Shown: positions 1-10,072, counted from the first letter of the stretch. The stretch: 64,000 nucleotides of DNA from Planktothrix paucivesiculata PCC 9631 (GCF_900009265.2 NZ_LR734982.1:40684-104683); one strand, 5' to 3'. Made by a program: numbers and translations. The notes: generated by a model from the letters alone, not told the origin.

Positions 1-32
1 GGTAAACTTTTGCTATTACCCATTCTTAATTC

Positions 33-100
33 GTAATTACCCATTACCCATTACCCATTACCCATTACCCATTACCCATTACCTATTCCCTGTTCCCTGG
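33..100 (+). repeat. Heptanucleotide array 1 (ATTACCC then TTCCCTG)
   Basis: Near-perfect tandem copies of ATTACCC run from about 36 to 90 and then change into TTCCCTG units. This is the STRR type of short tandem repeat known from cyanobacteria. No gene is visible between the window edge and the TTG start at 297. Confidence 0.9.
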
Positions 101-283
101 CGAAAGTGAGGGATGGGACTAGCTTTCTGGACACTTTATGTGGCACACTGATTGACTAAGATCAAGATCTGGGAGTAAAAATCCACTAACCGGGATATCC
201 GATGATCCTGTTGCCTCTAATTGAGGTCTACTGGCTCTTCCGTATCCGGTGGTGAGTTTTAAATCATGGTGTGTGTAGTGAAC

Positions 284-299
284 GAGGACGAAAAAATTG
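284..299 (+). promoter_or_regulatory. Ribosome binding site deciding a TTG start
   Basis: GAGG at 284-287 lies nine bases before TTG at 297. There is no ATG in frame before the conserved part of the permease, so this site supports the TTG start. Confidence 0.5.
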
Positions 300-1154
300 C
301 TGAGGTCAATAAAAGGTATTGTGCGGTATTCGGGGCGTGGGAGTCGCTGGTTACTTGGCGATAGCCAACTCTCTCTCAAATTCAATCTGCTCAGTACGTT
401 AGTTAGAAGGGATTTAGAGGCACGATACAAAGGTTCTATTCTCGGCAACCTCTGGCCACTGTTGAATCAGTTGTCCCAATTGCTGATTTATACCTATGTT
501 TTTTCCATTGTTCTCAAGGTCAAACTCGATCTTGAAGGTTTTCCCGATAACGAATTAGCCTTTGGCCTGTGGCTATTTGCGGGTTTAATTCCTTGGTTTG
601 CCTTCACAAATGGATTAATTCAAGCCGCCAGTTCCGTCGTCGGACAGACGAACTTAGTCAAAAAGGTGGTTTTTCCCCTGGGACTCCTGCCCCTGGTGCC
701 GATTTTCTCAGCCTTTATTGAAAGCACCTTTGGTTTAGTCGCCCTGATTGGGTTGGTTGCCCTGTCCACTCAAGTTATGCACCCCACCATTTGGTTACTA
801 CCCTTAGTCTGGATACCCCAACTTTTATTAACAGCTGGGTTAGGCTATTTAACGGCCGGACTAACCGTATTCTTGCGGGATATTCCCCAGAGTTTAGGCG
901 TAATTTTGAACCTTTGGTTTTATGTAACGCCGATTTTATATCCCGTGGCTAAAGTTCCTGAATCCTGGCAATTTTGGATTGTTTGGTGCAATCCGATTAC
1001 CGGAATTTCAGAATCCTATCGAGACTTAATTTTAGTCGGGGAAATGAGACATTGGGGAGAATTAGCCCTGTCCTCAATTGTTGCCCTAGTTCTGTTTTAT
1101 GCAGGCCTATGGGTTTATAGGCGGTTGCGTCCAGCCTTTGCTGACGTTTTATGA
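297..1154 (+). CDS. wzm: ABC-2 type polysaccharide export permease (Wzm-like)
   Basis: This is a 285-residue integral membrane protein of the ABC-2 permease family, which moves lipid-linked O-antigen or capsule-like glycans across the inner membrane. The N-terminus carries the family-typical stretch LVRRDLEARYKGSILG, followed by about six hydrophobic segments, including FGLWLFAGLIPWFAFTNG near residue 85. The C-terminus is YRRLRPAFADVL, also typical. The length fits the family. The next gene, 67 bases on, encodes the matching ATPase, and glycosyltransferases follow, which supports the export role. The start is TTG with GAGG nine bases upstream. The exported glycan is unknown. Confidence 0.9.
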   Translation: MLRSIKGIVRYSGRGSRWLLGDSQLSLKFNLLSTLVRRDLEARYKGSILGNLWPLLNQLSQLLIYTYVFSIVLKVKLDLEGFPDNELAFGLWLFAGLIPWFAFTNGLIQAASSVVGQTNLVKKVVFPLGLLPLVPIFSAFIESTFGLVALIGLVALSTQVMHPTIWLLPLVWIPQLLLTAGLGYLTAGLTVFLRDIPQSLGVILNLWFYVTPILYPVAKVPESWQFWIVWCNPITGISESYRDLILVGEMRHWGELALSSIVALVLFYAGLWVYRRLRPAFADVL

Positions 1155-1221
1155 CGGTGACAGTTCCTCACACAACCCACACACCAACTGATCACTGATA
1201 AACCACCGAAATCAACATCGA

Positions 1222-2643
1222 ATGACCGAAATAGCTATATCCGTTAATCATGTCTCTAAATGCTTCAAACGTTATCGCCATCCGGTAGATCGATTGAAGG
1301 AGATTTTTGTGCCGGGAAAAAGTCTGGCTCATAATTTTTGGGCATTGCAAGATGTTAATTTACAAGTTTGGAAAGGCCAAACCCTAGGGGTTGTGGGTCG
1401 TAATGGTTCGGGAAAAAGCACCCTATTACAAATTATTGTCGGAACTTTAACCCCCACCCAAGGAAATGTGGAAGTTAATGGCCGAGTTTCCGCCCTATTA
1501 GAACTGGGGAGTGGATTTAATCCTGAATTTACCGGGCGACAAAATGTATTTTTTAATGGTCAATTGTTGGGATTAAAAACCCAGGAAATTGAAGCCAAAT
1601 TTGATGATATTGCGGCTTTTGCGGATATTGGAGATTTTATTGATCAACCTGTTAAAACCTATTCCAGTGGGATGTATGTGCGTTTAGGGTTTGCGGTAGC
1701 CACCAGTGTTGATCCTGATATTTTAATTGTGGATGAAGCCCTATCCGTCGGGGATGAGGCCTTTCAACGCAAGTGTTTTAGTCGAATTCATGAAATTAAA
1801 GATCGGGGGGGTACAATTTTATTTGTTTCCCATTCCGCTCCTTCAATTATTCAACTTTGTGACTCGGCGGTGTTAATGGATCGGGGAGAATTATTACTCG
1901 AACATACTCCAAAAATGATCATTTCCAAATATCAAAAAATGATCTATGCTGATGCCGATCAAATGATCATGATTCGAGAGGAAATTCAACATTTAAACCA
2001 TAAATCTTCCCAGCCTTCCGAACAGCCTTTAGAAGCGTCCAAACCAAATAATTTTCATCCAGAAAATCCTGCATCTCCATCGGTTTTACCTACTTTTAAA
2101 TCAAACAATGGACATTATAAAGATTATTTTGATCCTAAATTAATTCCTGATCATCCGATTAAATATCCTTCCCGGGGCGCCGAAATTTTAGAACCCCATA
2201 TTACCACTTTAGGGGGGGAAATGGTTAATCATTTAGTAGCTCGAAATAGTTATATTTACACCTATTCTGTGAAATTTGATAAACTAGCCTCCCATGTTCG
2301 TTTTGGAATGTTAATTAAAACCGTAAGTGGATTTGAACTAGCTGGAGCTTCCTTTTTAGCCACTTCTCAATCAATCAAACAGATTGAACCCGGAACAACA
2401 ATGACGATCAAATTTAAGTTTGAATGTCAATTATCACCGGATGTTTATTTCCTGAATGCGGGAGTTTCTGGTATTGTAGAGGGTGAATTTACCTATTTAG
2501 ATCGCTGTATTGATGTCGGGATGTTCCGAGTTCAACCCTATGAAGATTCTTGTAGTACCGGGGTGGTGGACTTGTTAATTGAACCCAGTTTAAAAATCAA
2601 GTCCGGTTTAGTTCAGAAGGCATCTGAACTAGAATGTCTTTAA
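1222..2643 (+). CDS. wzt: ABC polysaccharide exporter ATPase with C-terminal glycan-binding-type domain (Wzt-like)
   Basis: This 473-residue ATPase would energise the permease just upstream. Residues 1-240 form the nucleotide-binding domain: Walker A GRNGSGKST near 60, the Wzt-type signature YSSGMYVRLGFA near 150, and Walker B ILIVDEALSVGDEAF near 170. A polar linker (about 245-300) leads to a beta-rich C-terminal domain (about 310-470). In long Wzt proteins such a domain binds the modified end of the glycan before export. Its presence suggests a glycan with a terminal cap, for example methyl or sulfate. Methyl- and sulfotransferase domains encoded next door would suit that, but this link is inference. 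Confidence 0.9.
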   Translation: MTEIAISVNHVSKCFKRYRHPVDRLKEIFVPGKSLAHNFWALQDVNLQVWKGQTLGVVGRNGSGKSTLLQIIVGTLTPTQGNVEVNGRVSALLELGSGFNPEFTGRQNVFFNGQLLGLKTQEIEAKFDDIAAFADIGDFIDQPVKTYSSGMYVRLGFAVATSVDPDILIVDEALSVGDEAFQRKCFSRIHEIKDRGGTILFVSHSAPSIIQLCDSAVLMDRGELLLEHTPKMIISKYQKMIYADADQMIMIREEIQHLNHKSSQPSEQPLEASKPNNFHPENPASPSVLPTFKSNNGHYKDYFDPKLIPDHPIKYPSRGAEILEPHITTLGGEMVNHLVARNSYIYTYSVKFDKLASHVRFGMLIKTVSGFELAGASFLATSQSIKQIEPGTTMTIKFKFECQLSPDVYFLNAGVSGIVEGEFTYLDRCIDVGMFRVQPYEDSCSTGVVDLLIEPSLKIKSGLVQKASELECL

Positions 2644-2683
2644 ATATTGTTGTTGATTCAAGCTGAAATAAAACCCTAAGAAC

Positions 2684-5600
2684 ATGATGGATACAACGAA
2701 TACCCCCTCTCCCATTATTATCATTGCCGGAATGCACCGCTCGGGAACCTCCTTAACCGCTTCCCTGCTGCAAAATCTAGGGGTTAATATTGGTAAACAG
2801 TTAGTCGGTGCAGACTATGGCAATATTAAAGGTCATTTTGAAAATGTTGATTTTGTAGAGTTTCACAAATCTATTTTTAAGAGCCATAATATTGATGAAC
2901 TGGGGTGTTTATTCTCAGGGGAAATTTCCCTCACGGAACAGGAGATAGAAACCGCTAAAAAACTAATTGAAATTAATCAAGATTCGTCTTCAGCTTGGGG
3001 ATGGAAAGATCCTAGAACTACTTTATTTTTAGAATTTTGGCATCAATTATTACCCCAGGCTAAGTTTATTTTTGTCTATCGTTCTCCCTGGGAAGTTATT
3101 GACTCTTTGTATCGTCGGGCGACGGATGCTACCTTACTAGACCATCCCGAAATTGCTATCCAAATGTGGAGCAATTATAACCGCAAAGTTTTAGACTTTT
3201 ATCATCAATATCCTGACAATTGTTTGTTAGCAAATGTTTATACGATTGGTAATCAAACGGCTGATTTTATTAAACAAATTAATCATAAATTTAATCTTGA
3301 TTTACAGGATGAATTTCCCAATCAATTTGAACCATCTCTATTAGTTAATCGGATTTTAGCCACTCCCAAACCCCTGTTTATTAAAGCCTATTTCCCTGAA
3401 GCCATTGAACTCTATCAAACTTTAGAAGCCACAGCTTACCCCTTAAATAGCAATTTAACGGCATCAGAATTAGAGAGTTTAAATCAACCTTTATCCACCG
3501 ATTGGGTTTTTGAAGATTGGGCGAAACTCAGAAAACTAGAAAAAAATCAGTCTGTTCTAGCAAAAGATTTAGATATTTTACTCAAAGATAGAGATATTTT
3601 ACAAACGGATATTCAAGAATGGCAAGAACGCTTTCAAGATGCCGTTGAACGTTTAATTAAAACCGAAAATCTCCTAGGTGAAACTCAATTAAAACTCAGT
3701 GGTGTAGAAGTTAAAGCCGAGGAAGCCCTAACTAAGTTAATCTCTACCGAAGAAGAATTAGGCAAAACTCAAGGAGAATTAGAAGGGTTTAAAACCCAAT
3801 TTGAACAAGCGGTAGATAAACTTGTTACCACAGAAATAGAATTAGGTCAAACCCAAGGGAACTATCAAAATATAAATGCCCAATATCAGGATATCGAGAC
3901 TAAATATAGAGCCTTAGATGCCAAATATCAAGAAATATTAGCTCGATGTTTGGAATCAGAAACCGCCCTAGAAAAAACGGAATTTAAACTACAAGTTGTT
4001 AGCGTTCAATATCAAGATGGACTGACTAAACTTTTAACCTTAGAAGACGAATTAGGTCGCACACAACTCAAATTATTCGGAGCAGAATCTCAATTTGAAC
4101 AAGCCTTAAATAAAATATTCAGGTTAGAAGATGAATTGGGTAAAGCCCAACAGGAAATTATCGCCATGCGGTCTTCTAAATTTTGGAAACTGCGAAGCAA
4201 ATGGCTAGGGGCTAAACGACGGTTAAAACAATTCCGCCGTCGATTTATTTACTCCCTGGATTTTCCCCTGAATTGGGAATTAATTGGCTTTACTGAAAAA
4301 TTTTTGAATATTTCCGGTTGGTGTTTTTATACGGGAAATCAAGAACTAAAAGCGGTAAGAGCCAGAATAGGAACGGATATTTTTACCGGAGAATATGGCA
4401 TTGAACGTCAAGATGTGGCGGAGATTCATTCGGCCTATTCCCAAGCAAAATCATCAGGATTCTATCTTCAAATTCGCGTTCCCCAAGGCAATTCCTTAGT
4501 AGAATTAGAAGCCCAAGATAGTAACGGAAAATGGACGGTATTTGCCCGTTATCCCTTAACGGTTTCTAGTTTGAGAGCGTCCTTTGATGTGCCCTCACAG
4601 TGGGAACAACGACAGGGACAAATCCTATTTGCCGGGTGGTGTTGCCATCCCAGTCAGCGAATTACACAATTAAAATTAATCTATGGCAATCAATGGGTTA
4701 TTTGCGCCTATGGGTTACGTCGTGTGGATGTAGGGCAGGTTTTTCCTAAGTGGATAGGAAGCGCCGAAAGTGGATTTGAAGCATTAATTGATTTACCCCC
4801 AGGAACTTGGGAAATTCGTTTAGAAGCGCATTTAGAAAATGGCGAAATTCTGATTTATAACTGTCCTCAAACTCTCCAAATTTATCGTTATGGATTATTA
4901 GAAAAAAGCACTGCCAAAGTCAAACAAGTTTCCCGCTATACAGCAGCTATTCAAAAACGAATAGCAGAACGAAAACAACGTTTAGGGCGTCTTTTACCAA
5001 TGCCTTGGGAAATTCCCGCAATTCTGCGGCAAATGAGCCTAATGTATCGGCAAACAACCGTTCCCCAGGGAGATTTTTTACCCCCGCAAGGCTTTGAATT
5101 ATTGCAACCAATTGAACCCTATCAGGCTTGGTTAGCCGCCAATCAATGGACGGAACGCAGTTTAGAATCTTTAAGAACTCGATTAACAGTTTATTCGCCA
5201 GAAATATTGCCTAAAATTTCCGTGGTTATGCCCGTTTATAACCCCCCGATTGAATTTTTAGAAAAAGCGATTCAAAGTGTTGTTAATCAAGTTTATGATA
5301 ATTGGGAACTCTGTATTGCGGATGATTGTAGTAGCGATAGCCAAGTCATAGAATTATTAAATCAATATGCCGCCAAAGATGCTCGAATTAAAGTCTATTT
5401 CCGCCCCGAAAATGGCAATATTAGCGCGGCTACCAATAGTGCAGCGAGTCAAGCAACCGGAGAATTTATTGCCTTTTTAGATAATGATGACGAATTAACC
5501 CCCGATGCTTTAGGGGAAATGGCATTATATTTAATTCAATATCCCGAAACTGATTTTCTCTATTCCGACGACGATAAAATTGACCCCGAAGGCAAACGAT

Positions 5601-8600
5601 TTGCGCCCCAATTTAAGCCCGATTGGTCGCCCCAACTCTTACTTTCCTATATGTATATGGGGCATTTATTAGTAGTTAGACGAGGAATTTTTGAGAAATT
5701 AGGCGGATTTAGAATTGGATTTGAAGGGTCACAGGATTATGATTTTGCCCTACGAGCAACGGAAATTTCTCGCCAGATTGGTCATCTTCCTTTAGTTTTA
5801 TATCACTGGCGCACCGCTCCCGGTTCAACGGCCGTTTCTGGAGCGGCAAAACCCGCAAGTTTTGATGCTGGAAAACACGCAATTCAAGAAGCCTTAACCC
5901 GTCTTCAAAGTTCAGGAAAAGTTTATCAGCCGAATTGGGCCAGTGAACTGAATCTAGGAATTTTTTATCATCAATTCCCCGACCAAGGGCCGTCGGTAAC
6001 GATTATTATTCCGACTAAAAATCAACTTAAATTACTCCAGGCTTGTGTAGAATCAATTCAAAAAACAACCTATCAAAATTATCAGGTTGTAATTATTGAT
6101 AACGAAAGCGATGACCCCAAAACCCTAGAGTATTTTAAGAAAATCGGCGACACAGAAAAAATATCCGTTTTAAAAATAGCTAATCAAGGAAAATTCAACT
6201 TTGCTGCGATTAATAATCGGGCGGTGGAACAGGTGAATACAGATTATGTATTATTCCTGAATAATGACACAGAAGTGATCAATTCCCATTGGTTAACTCA
6301 GATGATAGGTTATGCTCGCATCCGAGGCGTAGGGGCTGTGGGGGCGCGGTTAATTTATCCCGATGACCGGATTCAACACGCTGGAATACTGCATGGACTC
6401 CATCATGGTTTAGCGGGTCATGCCTTTAAGTTAACCCATCGTCAAGATTTCGGTTATTTAGCCTATTCTAAAGTCGTAAGAAATTATTCGGCGGTGACGG
6501 CGGCTTGTTTATTAACACCCCGACAATTGTTTTTAGATTTAGGGGGATTTAATTCAGTTGATTTTGCCGTTGCTTACAATGATGTGGATTATGGATATCG
6601 ATTATTTGAACAGGGTTATCAATCGGTTTATTGCCCCGAAGCGGAATTAATTCACCGAGAAGGAACCAGTCGGGGCTATAAAGATGACCCGAAAGAAGTG
6701 GCAAAATTCCGTCGCCAATATGCTAATAAAATTGATCCTTTTTATAACCCTCATTTATCCTTAGATAATGAATGGTTTCAAATTCAACCTCGACGCTATC
6801 AATTGAAATCAACGGTTAATTTTGCCCCCATTCCTAAAGTTTTAATGTGCAGTAATGCCTTAGAATATACGGGCGCGCCACTGCATCAATTTGAAATTGC
6901 TGTTAAGTTAGCCGCAGAAGGCAAACTAGAACCAACAATTTTCTGTGTTGATGATGGGCCGTTACGCTATGCCTATGAACAGCAAGGAATTAGGGTAATT
7001 GTCAGGGAACATCCCCTGGCTAATGTTTATCAACAAGAAGCCTATAATACTGCCCTGGAAAACTTAGCCAATGAACTGCAAATAGAACAATTTGATCTGG
7101 TTTATGCTAACACTTTAGAAACCTTTTTTATAGTCGATTGTGCTAAACAAAAATCAATTCCTTGTGTGTGGAATATCCATGAAAGTCAGGCTTGGCAAAC
7201 CTATTTTAATGGATTGGGATCGGAAATTGCCGCCCGGGCTTTAGAGTGTTTTCAGTTTCCCTATCGGGTGATTTTTGTTGCCGATGCAACCCGCCATCTT
7301 TATCACTCTTTAAATAGTCATCATAACTTTACAGTGATTCATAATGGTTTAGATATTCAAAGGTTACTAAAAACATCAGAACAGCTAACTCGAATTGAAG
7401 CCAGAACCGCCTTATCAATAGCAGAAGATGAAATTGTGATTCTGTTACTAGGAACGGTTTGTGAACGCAAAGGACAAAAGGATTTACTCGAAGCGTTACC
7501 CCTATTATCAACGGAATATCATCACAAAATTCGTTGTTTTATTGTTGGCGATCGCCCCAGTATTTATAGCACCGAATTAGCTCAACTAAAAGCCCAACTT
7601 CCCGATGCTTTAAAACAGCGATTAACCCTAGTTCCAGAAACCCCAGAAACCGCCCAATATTTCCTAGCTGCGGATATTTTCGTCTGTACTTCTCGGATTG
7701 AAAGTTATCCTAGAGTAATTATGGAAGCCATGGGATATAACCTACCGATTATCACTACTCCGGTATTTGGAATTCCTGAACAGGTGCGTCCTGAAATTAA
7801 TGGTTTATTTTACACGCCCCACCAAGCCGAAGAATTAGCAAAATGTCTAACATCATTGCTAGAAAACCCGGATTTAAGACAGGAATTTGCTCAAAATTCC
7901 CAGTATGTTTTGGAGTCTCTCAATACCTTTGAAGAAATGACTCAAAGTTATTTAGAAATCTTCCAAGAAGCCTATTTTATTAATCCCTATCCCGCCTCTA
8001 ATAACTTCTCTAATCCTCAATCCCAACCCTTAGAGATTCAGATTACCGCCCCTTCTGCGGTTACGATTTCCGCCGTCGAAATCAATCATCCCGAGCCGGA
8101 AATTGCCGAACCTCAAGCCAAGAATTATTGGGAAACCAATCCTAACGCCGCCGCCAGTCAATGGGTTTCTAATCCAATTATTGCGGATACTATCCATCAA
8201 CGAATGTCTGGAGGTCAAACTAAAAAATATTGGTTGCGGTGGTTAATTCAAGATTATTTTGCAGGTCAAAACTTTAATCATCTGATTTCCTTGGGATGTG
8301 GTATTGGAAACCATGAAATTTTGATGGCAGAATTGGGATTTGCTCACCATATTGATGCCTTTGATTTTTCGGAATCTTCCTTAGAAATTGCCAGAAAAGA
8401 CGCGGAAAAAGCTGGAGTTAAGGTTAATTTTTATCAGGAAGATTTTAATACCTTTAACCTAAATCCAGAGGTTAAATATGATGTGGCATTTTGTTCAGGT
8501 TCTCTGCATCATGTTCGGGAACTGGAACGATTTTTAGAAATGGTTCATAAGGCGTTACATCCCCAGGGCTATTTTATTATTAATGAATATGTTGGGGCTA

Positions 8601-8992
8601 ATTATTGCATTTACAATAAACGCCAGGTAGAACTGATTAATCGCCTATACCAATGTTTCCATAAATTAATTCGTTCTGGGATTATGGAAAATAAATTTAT
8701 TAACCCCAGCATCCATCAAGTTTTTGCCACTGACCCCTCAGAAGCGGTTCGTTCTCAACTGATTTTACCCTTTATTGAGTATTATTTTGATATCGAACTT
8801 TTTAATCCGTTTGGGGGCGCAATTCTTCATCCTCTGTATCCTTTATTAGATCATAATCAGTTTTTACCCGGTGATCCCAAAGGCGAAACCTTAATTAAAC
8901 TGTTGTTGGAATTTGAACAAATATTAATGGAAATTCCCGGAGGGTTAGAATCGGATTTCTGTTTGTGTGTATTGCGTCCCAAACGCTTTTAA
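2684..8992 (+). CDS. Giant multidomain protein: sulfotransferase, coiled coil, GT2, GT2, GT4, methyltransferase
   Basis: The protein has 2,102 residues and at least six modules. Residues 12-250 are a sulfotransferase-type domain with the PAPS 5'-phosphosulfate loop GMHRSGTSLTASLL. Residues 285-500 are a long coiled coil with repeated TEEELGKTQ-like heptads. Residues about 530-740 look like two beta-sandwich units. A first GT2 domain begins near 844 (SVVMPVYNPP, acidic motif FLDNDDE). A second begins near 1104 (TIIIPTKNQ, FLNNDTE). A GT4 domain spans about 1385-1770, with GTVCERKGQKDLLEAL and SRIESYPRVIMEAMG. A SAM methyltransferase covers about 1860-2080 (LISLGCGIGNHE, LHHVREL). The frame is open throughout. 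It probably builds and caps a repeating glycan. Acceptor and sugar are unknown. Confidence 0.85.
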   Translation: MMDTTNTPSPIIIIAGMHRSGTSLTASLLQNLGVNIGKQLVGADYGNIKGHFENVDFVEFHKSIFKSHNIDELGCLFSGEISLTEQEIETAKKLIEINQDSSSAWGWKDPRTTLFLEFWHQLLPQAKFIFVYRSPWEVIDSLYRRATDATLLDHPEIAIQMWSNYNRKVLDFYHQYPDNCLLANVYTIGNQTADFIKQINHKFNLDLQDEFPNQFEPSLLVNRILATPKPLFIKAYFPEAIELYQTLEATAYPLNSNLTASELESLNQPLSTDWVFEDWAKLRKLEKNQSVLAKDLDILLKDRDILQTDIQEWQERFQDAVERLIKTENLLGETQLKLSGVEVKAEEALTKLISTEEELGKTQGELEGFKTQFEQAVDKLVTTEIELGQTQGNYQNINAQYQDIETKYRALDAKYQEILARCLESETALEKTEFKLQVVSVQYQDGLTKLLTLEDELGRTQLKLFGAESQFEQALNKIFRLEDELGKAQQEIIAMRSSKFWKLRSKWLGAKRRLKQFRRRFIYSLDFPLNWELIGFTEKFLNISGWCFYTGNQELKAVRARIGTDIFTGEYGIERQDVAEIHSAYSQAKSSGFYLQIRVPQGNSLVELEAQDSNGKWTVFARYPLTVSSLRASFDVPSQWEQRQGQILFAGWCCHPSQRITQLKLIYGNQWVICAYGLRRVDVGQVFPKWIGSAESGFEALIDLPPGTWEIRLEAHLENGEILIYNCPQTLQIYRYGLLEKSTAKVKQVSRYTAAIQKRIAERKQRLGRLLPMPWEIPAILRQMSLMYRQTTVPQGDFLPPQGFELLQPIEPYQAWLAANQWTERSLESLRTRLTVYSPEILPKISVVMPVYNPPIEFLEKAIQSVVNQVYDNWELCIADDCSSDSQVIELLNQYAAKDARIKVYFRPENGNISAATNSAASQATGEFIAFLDNDDELTPDALGEMALYLIQYPETDFLYSDDDKIDPEGKRFAPQFKPDWSPQLLLSYMYMGHLLVVRRGIFEKLGGFRIGFEGSQDYDFALRATEISRQIGHLPLVLYHWRTAPGSTAVSGAAKPASFDAGKHAIQEALTRLQSSGKVYQPNWASELNLGIFYHQFPDQGPSVTIIIPTKNQLKLLQACVESIQKTTYQNYQVVIIDNESDDPKTLEYFKKIGDTEKISVLKIANQGKFNFAAINNRAVEQVNTDYVLFLNNDTEVINSHWLTQMIGYARIRGVGAVGARLIYPDDRIQHAGILHGLHHGLAGHAFKLTHRQDFGYLAYSKVVRNYSAVTAACLLTPRQLFLDLGGFNSVDFAVAYNDVDYGYRLFEQGYQSVYCPEAELIHREGTSRGYKDDPKEVAKFRRQYANKIDPFYNPHLSLDNEWFQIQPRRYQLKSTVNFAPIPKVLMCSNALEYTGAPLHQFEIAVKLAAEGKLEPTIFCVDDGPLRYAYEQQGIRVIVREHPLANVYQQEAYNTALENLANELQIEQFDLVYANTLETFFIVDCAKQKSIPCVWNIHESQAWQTYFNGLGSEIAARALECFQFPYRVIFVADATRHLYHSLNSHHNFTVIHNGLDIQRLLKTSEQLTRIEARTALSIAEDEIVILLLGTVCERKGQKDLLEALPLLSTEYHHKIRCFIVGDRPSIYSTELAQLKAQLPDALKQRLTLVPETPETAQYFLAADIFVCTSRIESYPRVIMEAMGYNLPIITTPVFGIPEQVRPEINGLFYTPHQAEELAKCLTSLLENPDLRQEFAQNSQYVLESLNTFEEMTQSYLEIFQEAYFINPYPASNNFSNPQSQPLEIQITAPSAVTISAVEINHPEPEIAEPQAKNYWETNPNAAASQWVSNPIIADTIHQRMSGGQTKKYWLRWLIQDYFAGQNFNHLISLGCGIGNHEILMAELGFAHHIDAFDFSESSLEIARKDAEKAGVKVNFYQEDFNTFNLNPEVKYDVAFCSGSLHHVRELERFLEMVHKALHPQGYFIINEYVGANYCIYNKRQVELINRLYQCFHKLIRSGIMENKFINPSIHQVFATDPSEAVRSQLILPFIEYYFDIELFNPFGGAILHPLYPLLDHNQFLPGDPKGETLIKLLLEFEQILMEIPGGLESDFCLCVLRPKRF

Positions 8993-9006
8993 ATCAGTGA
9001 TCATTT

Positions 9007-9066
9007 GTAGGGGCGGGTTCATCAAGATTGAGGTCATTAACAAACATCTAAAAGAACCCGCCCGTA
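9007..9066. repeat. 60-bp palindromic dispersed element, copy 1
   Basis: The ends form an inverted repeat (GGGGCGGGTTC and GAACCCGCCC). The interior, with ATCAAGATT and ATTAACAAA, matches a second copy at 40983-41043. Both copies are intergenic, which suggests a small mobile element without its own transposase. Confidence 0.7.
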
Positions 9067-9079
9067 CCAGTCACCAGTT

Positions 9080-9150
9080 ATTACCAATTACCAATTACCA
9101 ATTACCAATTACCCATTACCCATTACCCATTCCCTGTTCCCTGTTCCCTA
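9080..9150 (+). repeat. Heptanucleotide array 2 (ATTACCA, ATTACCC, TTCCCTG)
   Basis: Four units of ATTACCA pass into ATTACCC and then TTCCCTG, in the same order as array 1. The array directly abuts the stop codon of the convergent methyltransferase gene. Confidence 0.9.
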
Positions 9151-9858
9151 CTATACTTTTCTGATAATAGTGATCAGTTCATTGCCATTATCAAAAATCT
9201 TTTCTAAAATCAAAGGGAAGCAGAGTTGGTGTTTTAAGGTCAGGAGAAAATCCACAAAATCCGCAGATGTCCAGACATGAAAATGGATACTAAAATCCCG
9301 TCTCATTAATTCTTTAACCATCCATTTTGCTTTAGTTTCATCTGTTTCTTTTTCTACTAATTCGATCCATTCTTCATAATGATTTTGTCGAGACCATTCG
9401 GCGCCCTGTTGATAATCCTTTAATAAATGTTCAATAGAAGTGACTGGGCGATCGCGATCAAAACAAGTTCGTTTTTCAGGAACCGCTAAATATAAAATTC
9501 CGTCTTTTTTAATCACCCGTAATAAATTTTCAATCGTTAGGATCGGGTTTTGGCAATGTTCAATAAAATGATTTGCAATCACAAAATCCTGGGTTTCATT
9601 CTCAATTGTCCCGAGAAATTCACCATTATCGATAATATCGACAGGAACTAAATCAACATCTGCTAAATTAGGATAATGTTTTTTTAAATCAGGAACGCTC
9701 ATCCGATCCACATATTTAACCTGAGCGGATGTAGGAACTTCCAGAGGATGATTTAATGCCCCGACTTCAATGCCATTTCCCTGTAAATATCGGTTAGCAA
9801 AAAAACGGCGAAATGTATAAATTGGAGAAAGTGTTTCAGCATCAGCCGTGAGTGTCAT
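9151..9858 (-). CDS. SAM-dependent methyltransferase domain protein
   Basis: This 235-residue protein resembles the Methyltransf_11-type fold. GNGIEVGALNHPLEVP (near residues 27-43) is a variant of the SAM-binding motif I. IENETQDFVIANHFIEHCQNP (about 85-105) matches the motif IV region, where an HxxEH pattern is common. LLRVIKKDGILYLAVPEK is the post-IV strand. The gene runs opposite to its neighbours in the polysaccharide locus. It diverges from the sulfotransferase gene at 10088 across a 229-bp gap and is convergent with the giant gene. A role in decorating the glycan is inferred from position only; the substrate cannot be read from the sequence. Confidence 0.75.
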   Translation of the reverse strand: MTLTADAETLSPIYTFRRFFANRYLQGNGIEVGALNHPLEVPTSAQVKYVDRMSVPDLKKHYPNLADVDLVPVDIIDNGEFLGTIENETQDFVIANHFIEHCQNPILTIENLLRVIKKDGILYLAVPEKRTCFDRDRPVTSIEHLLKDYQQGAEWSRQNHYEEWIELVEKETDETKAKWMVKELMRRDFSIHFHVWTSADFVDFLLTLKHQLCFPLILEKIFDNGNELITIIRKV

Positions 9859-10072
9859 AATTCCAATGTCCTCAGCAGTTAATTCTTAATTTACATTCGA
9901 TTTTCAGTCAATTGATAACCGAAATAGTTAACCCTTTAGAGTATAATCCTAAATTGAGTTGAAAATTTATTCCATTGTGTTCAGTTTCTCCCGGCGCAGT
10001 GATTTTGATTTGCGCGGGCGGAAAATTGAACCGATAGAAAATCATAACCGTTGATGATTCAACTCTCAATCT

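Noticed and set aside
119-448. 109-residue minus-strand ORF at the left end
   Set aside because: It overlaps the permease start, has no recognisable domain and its start region is not supported.
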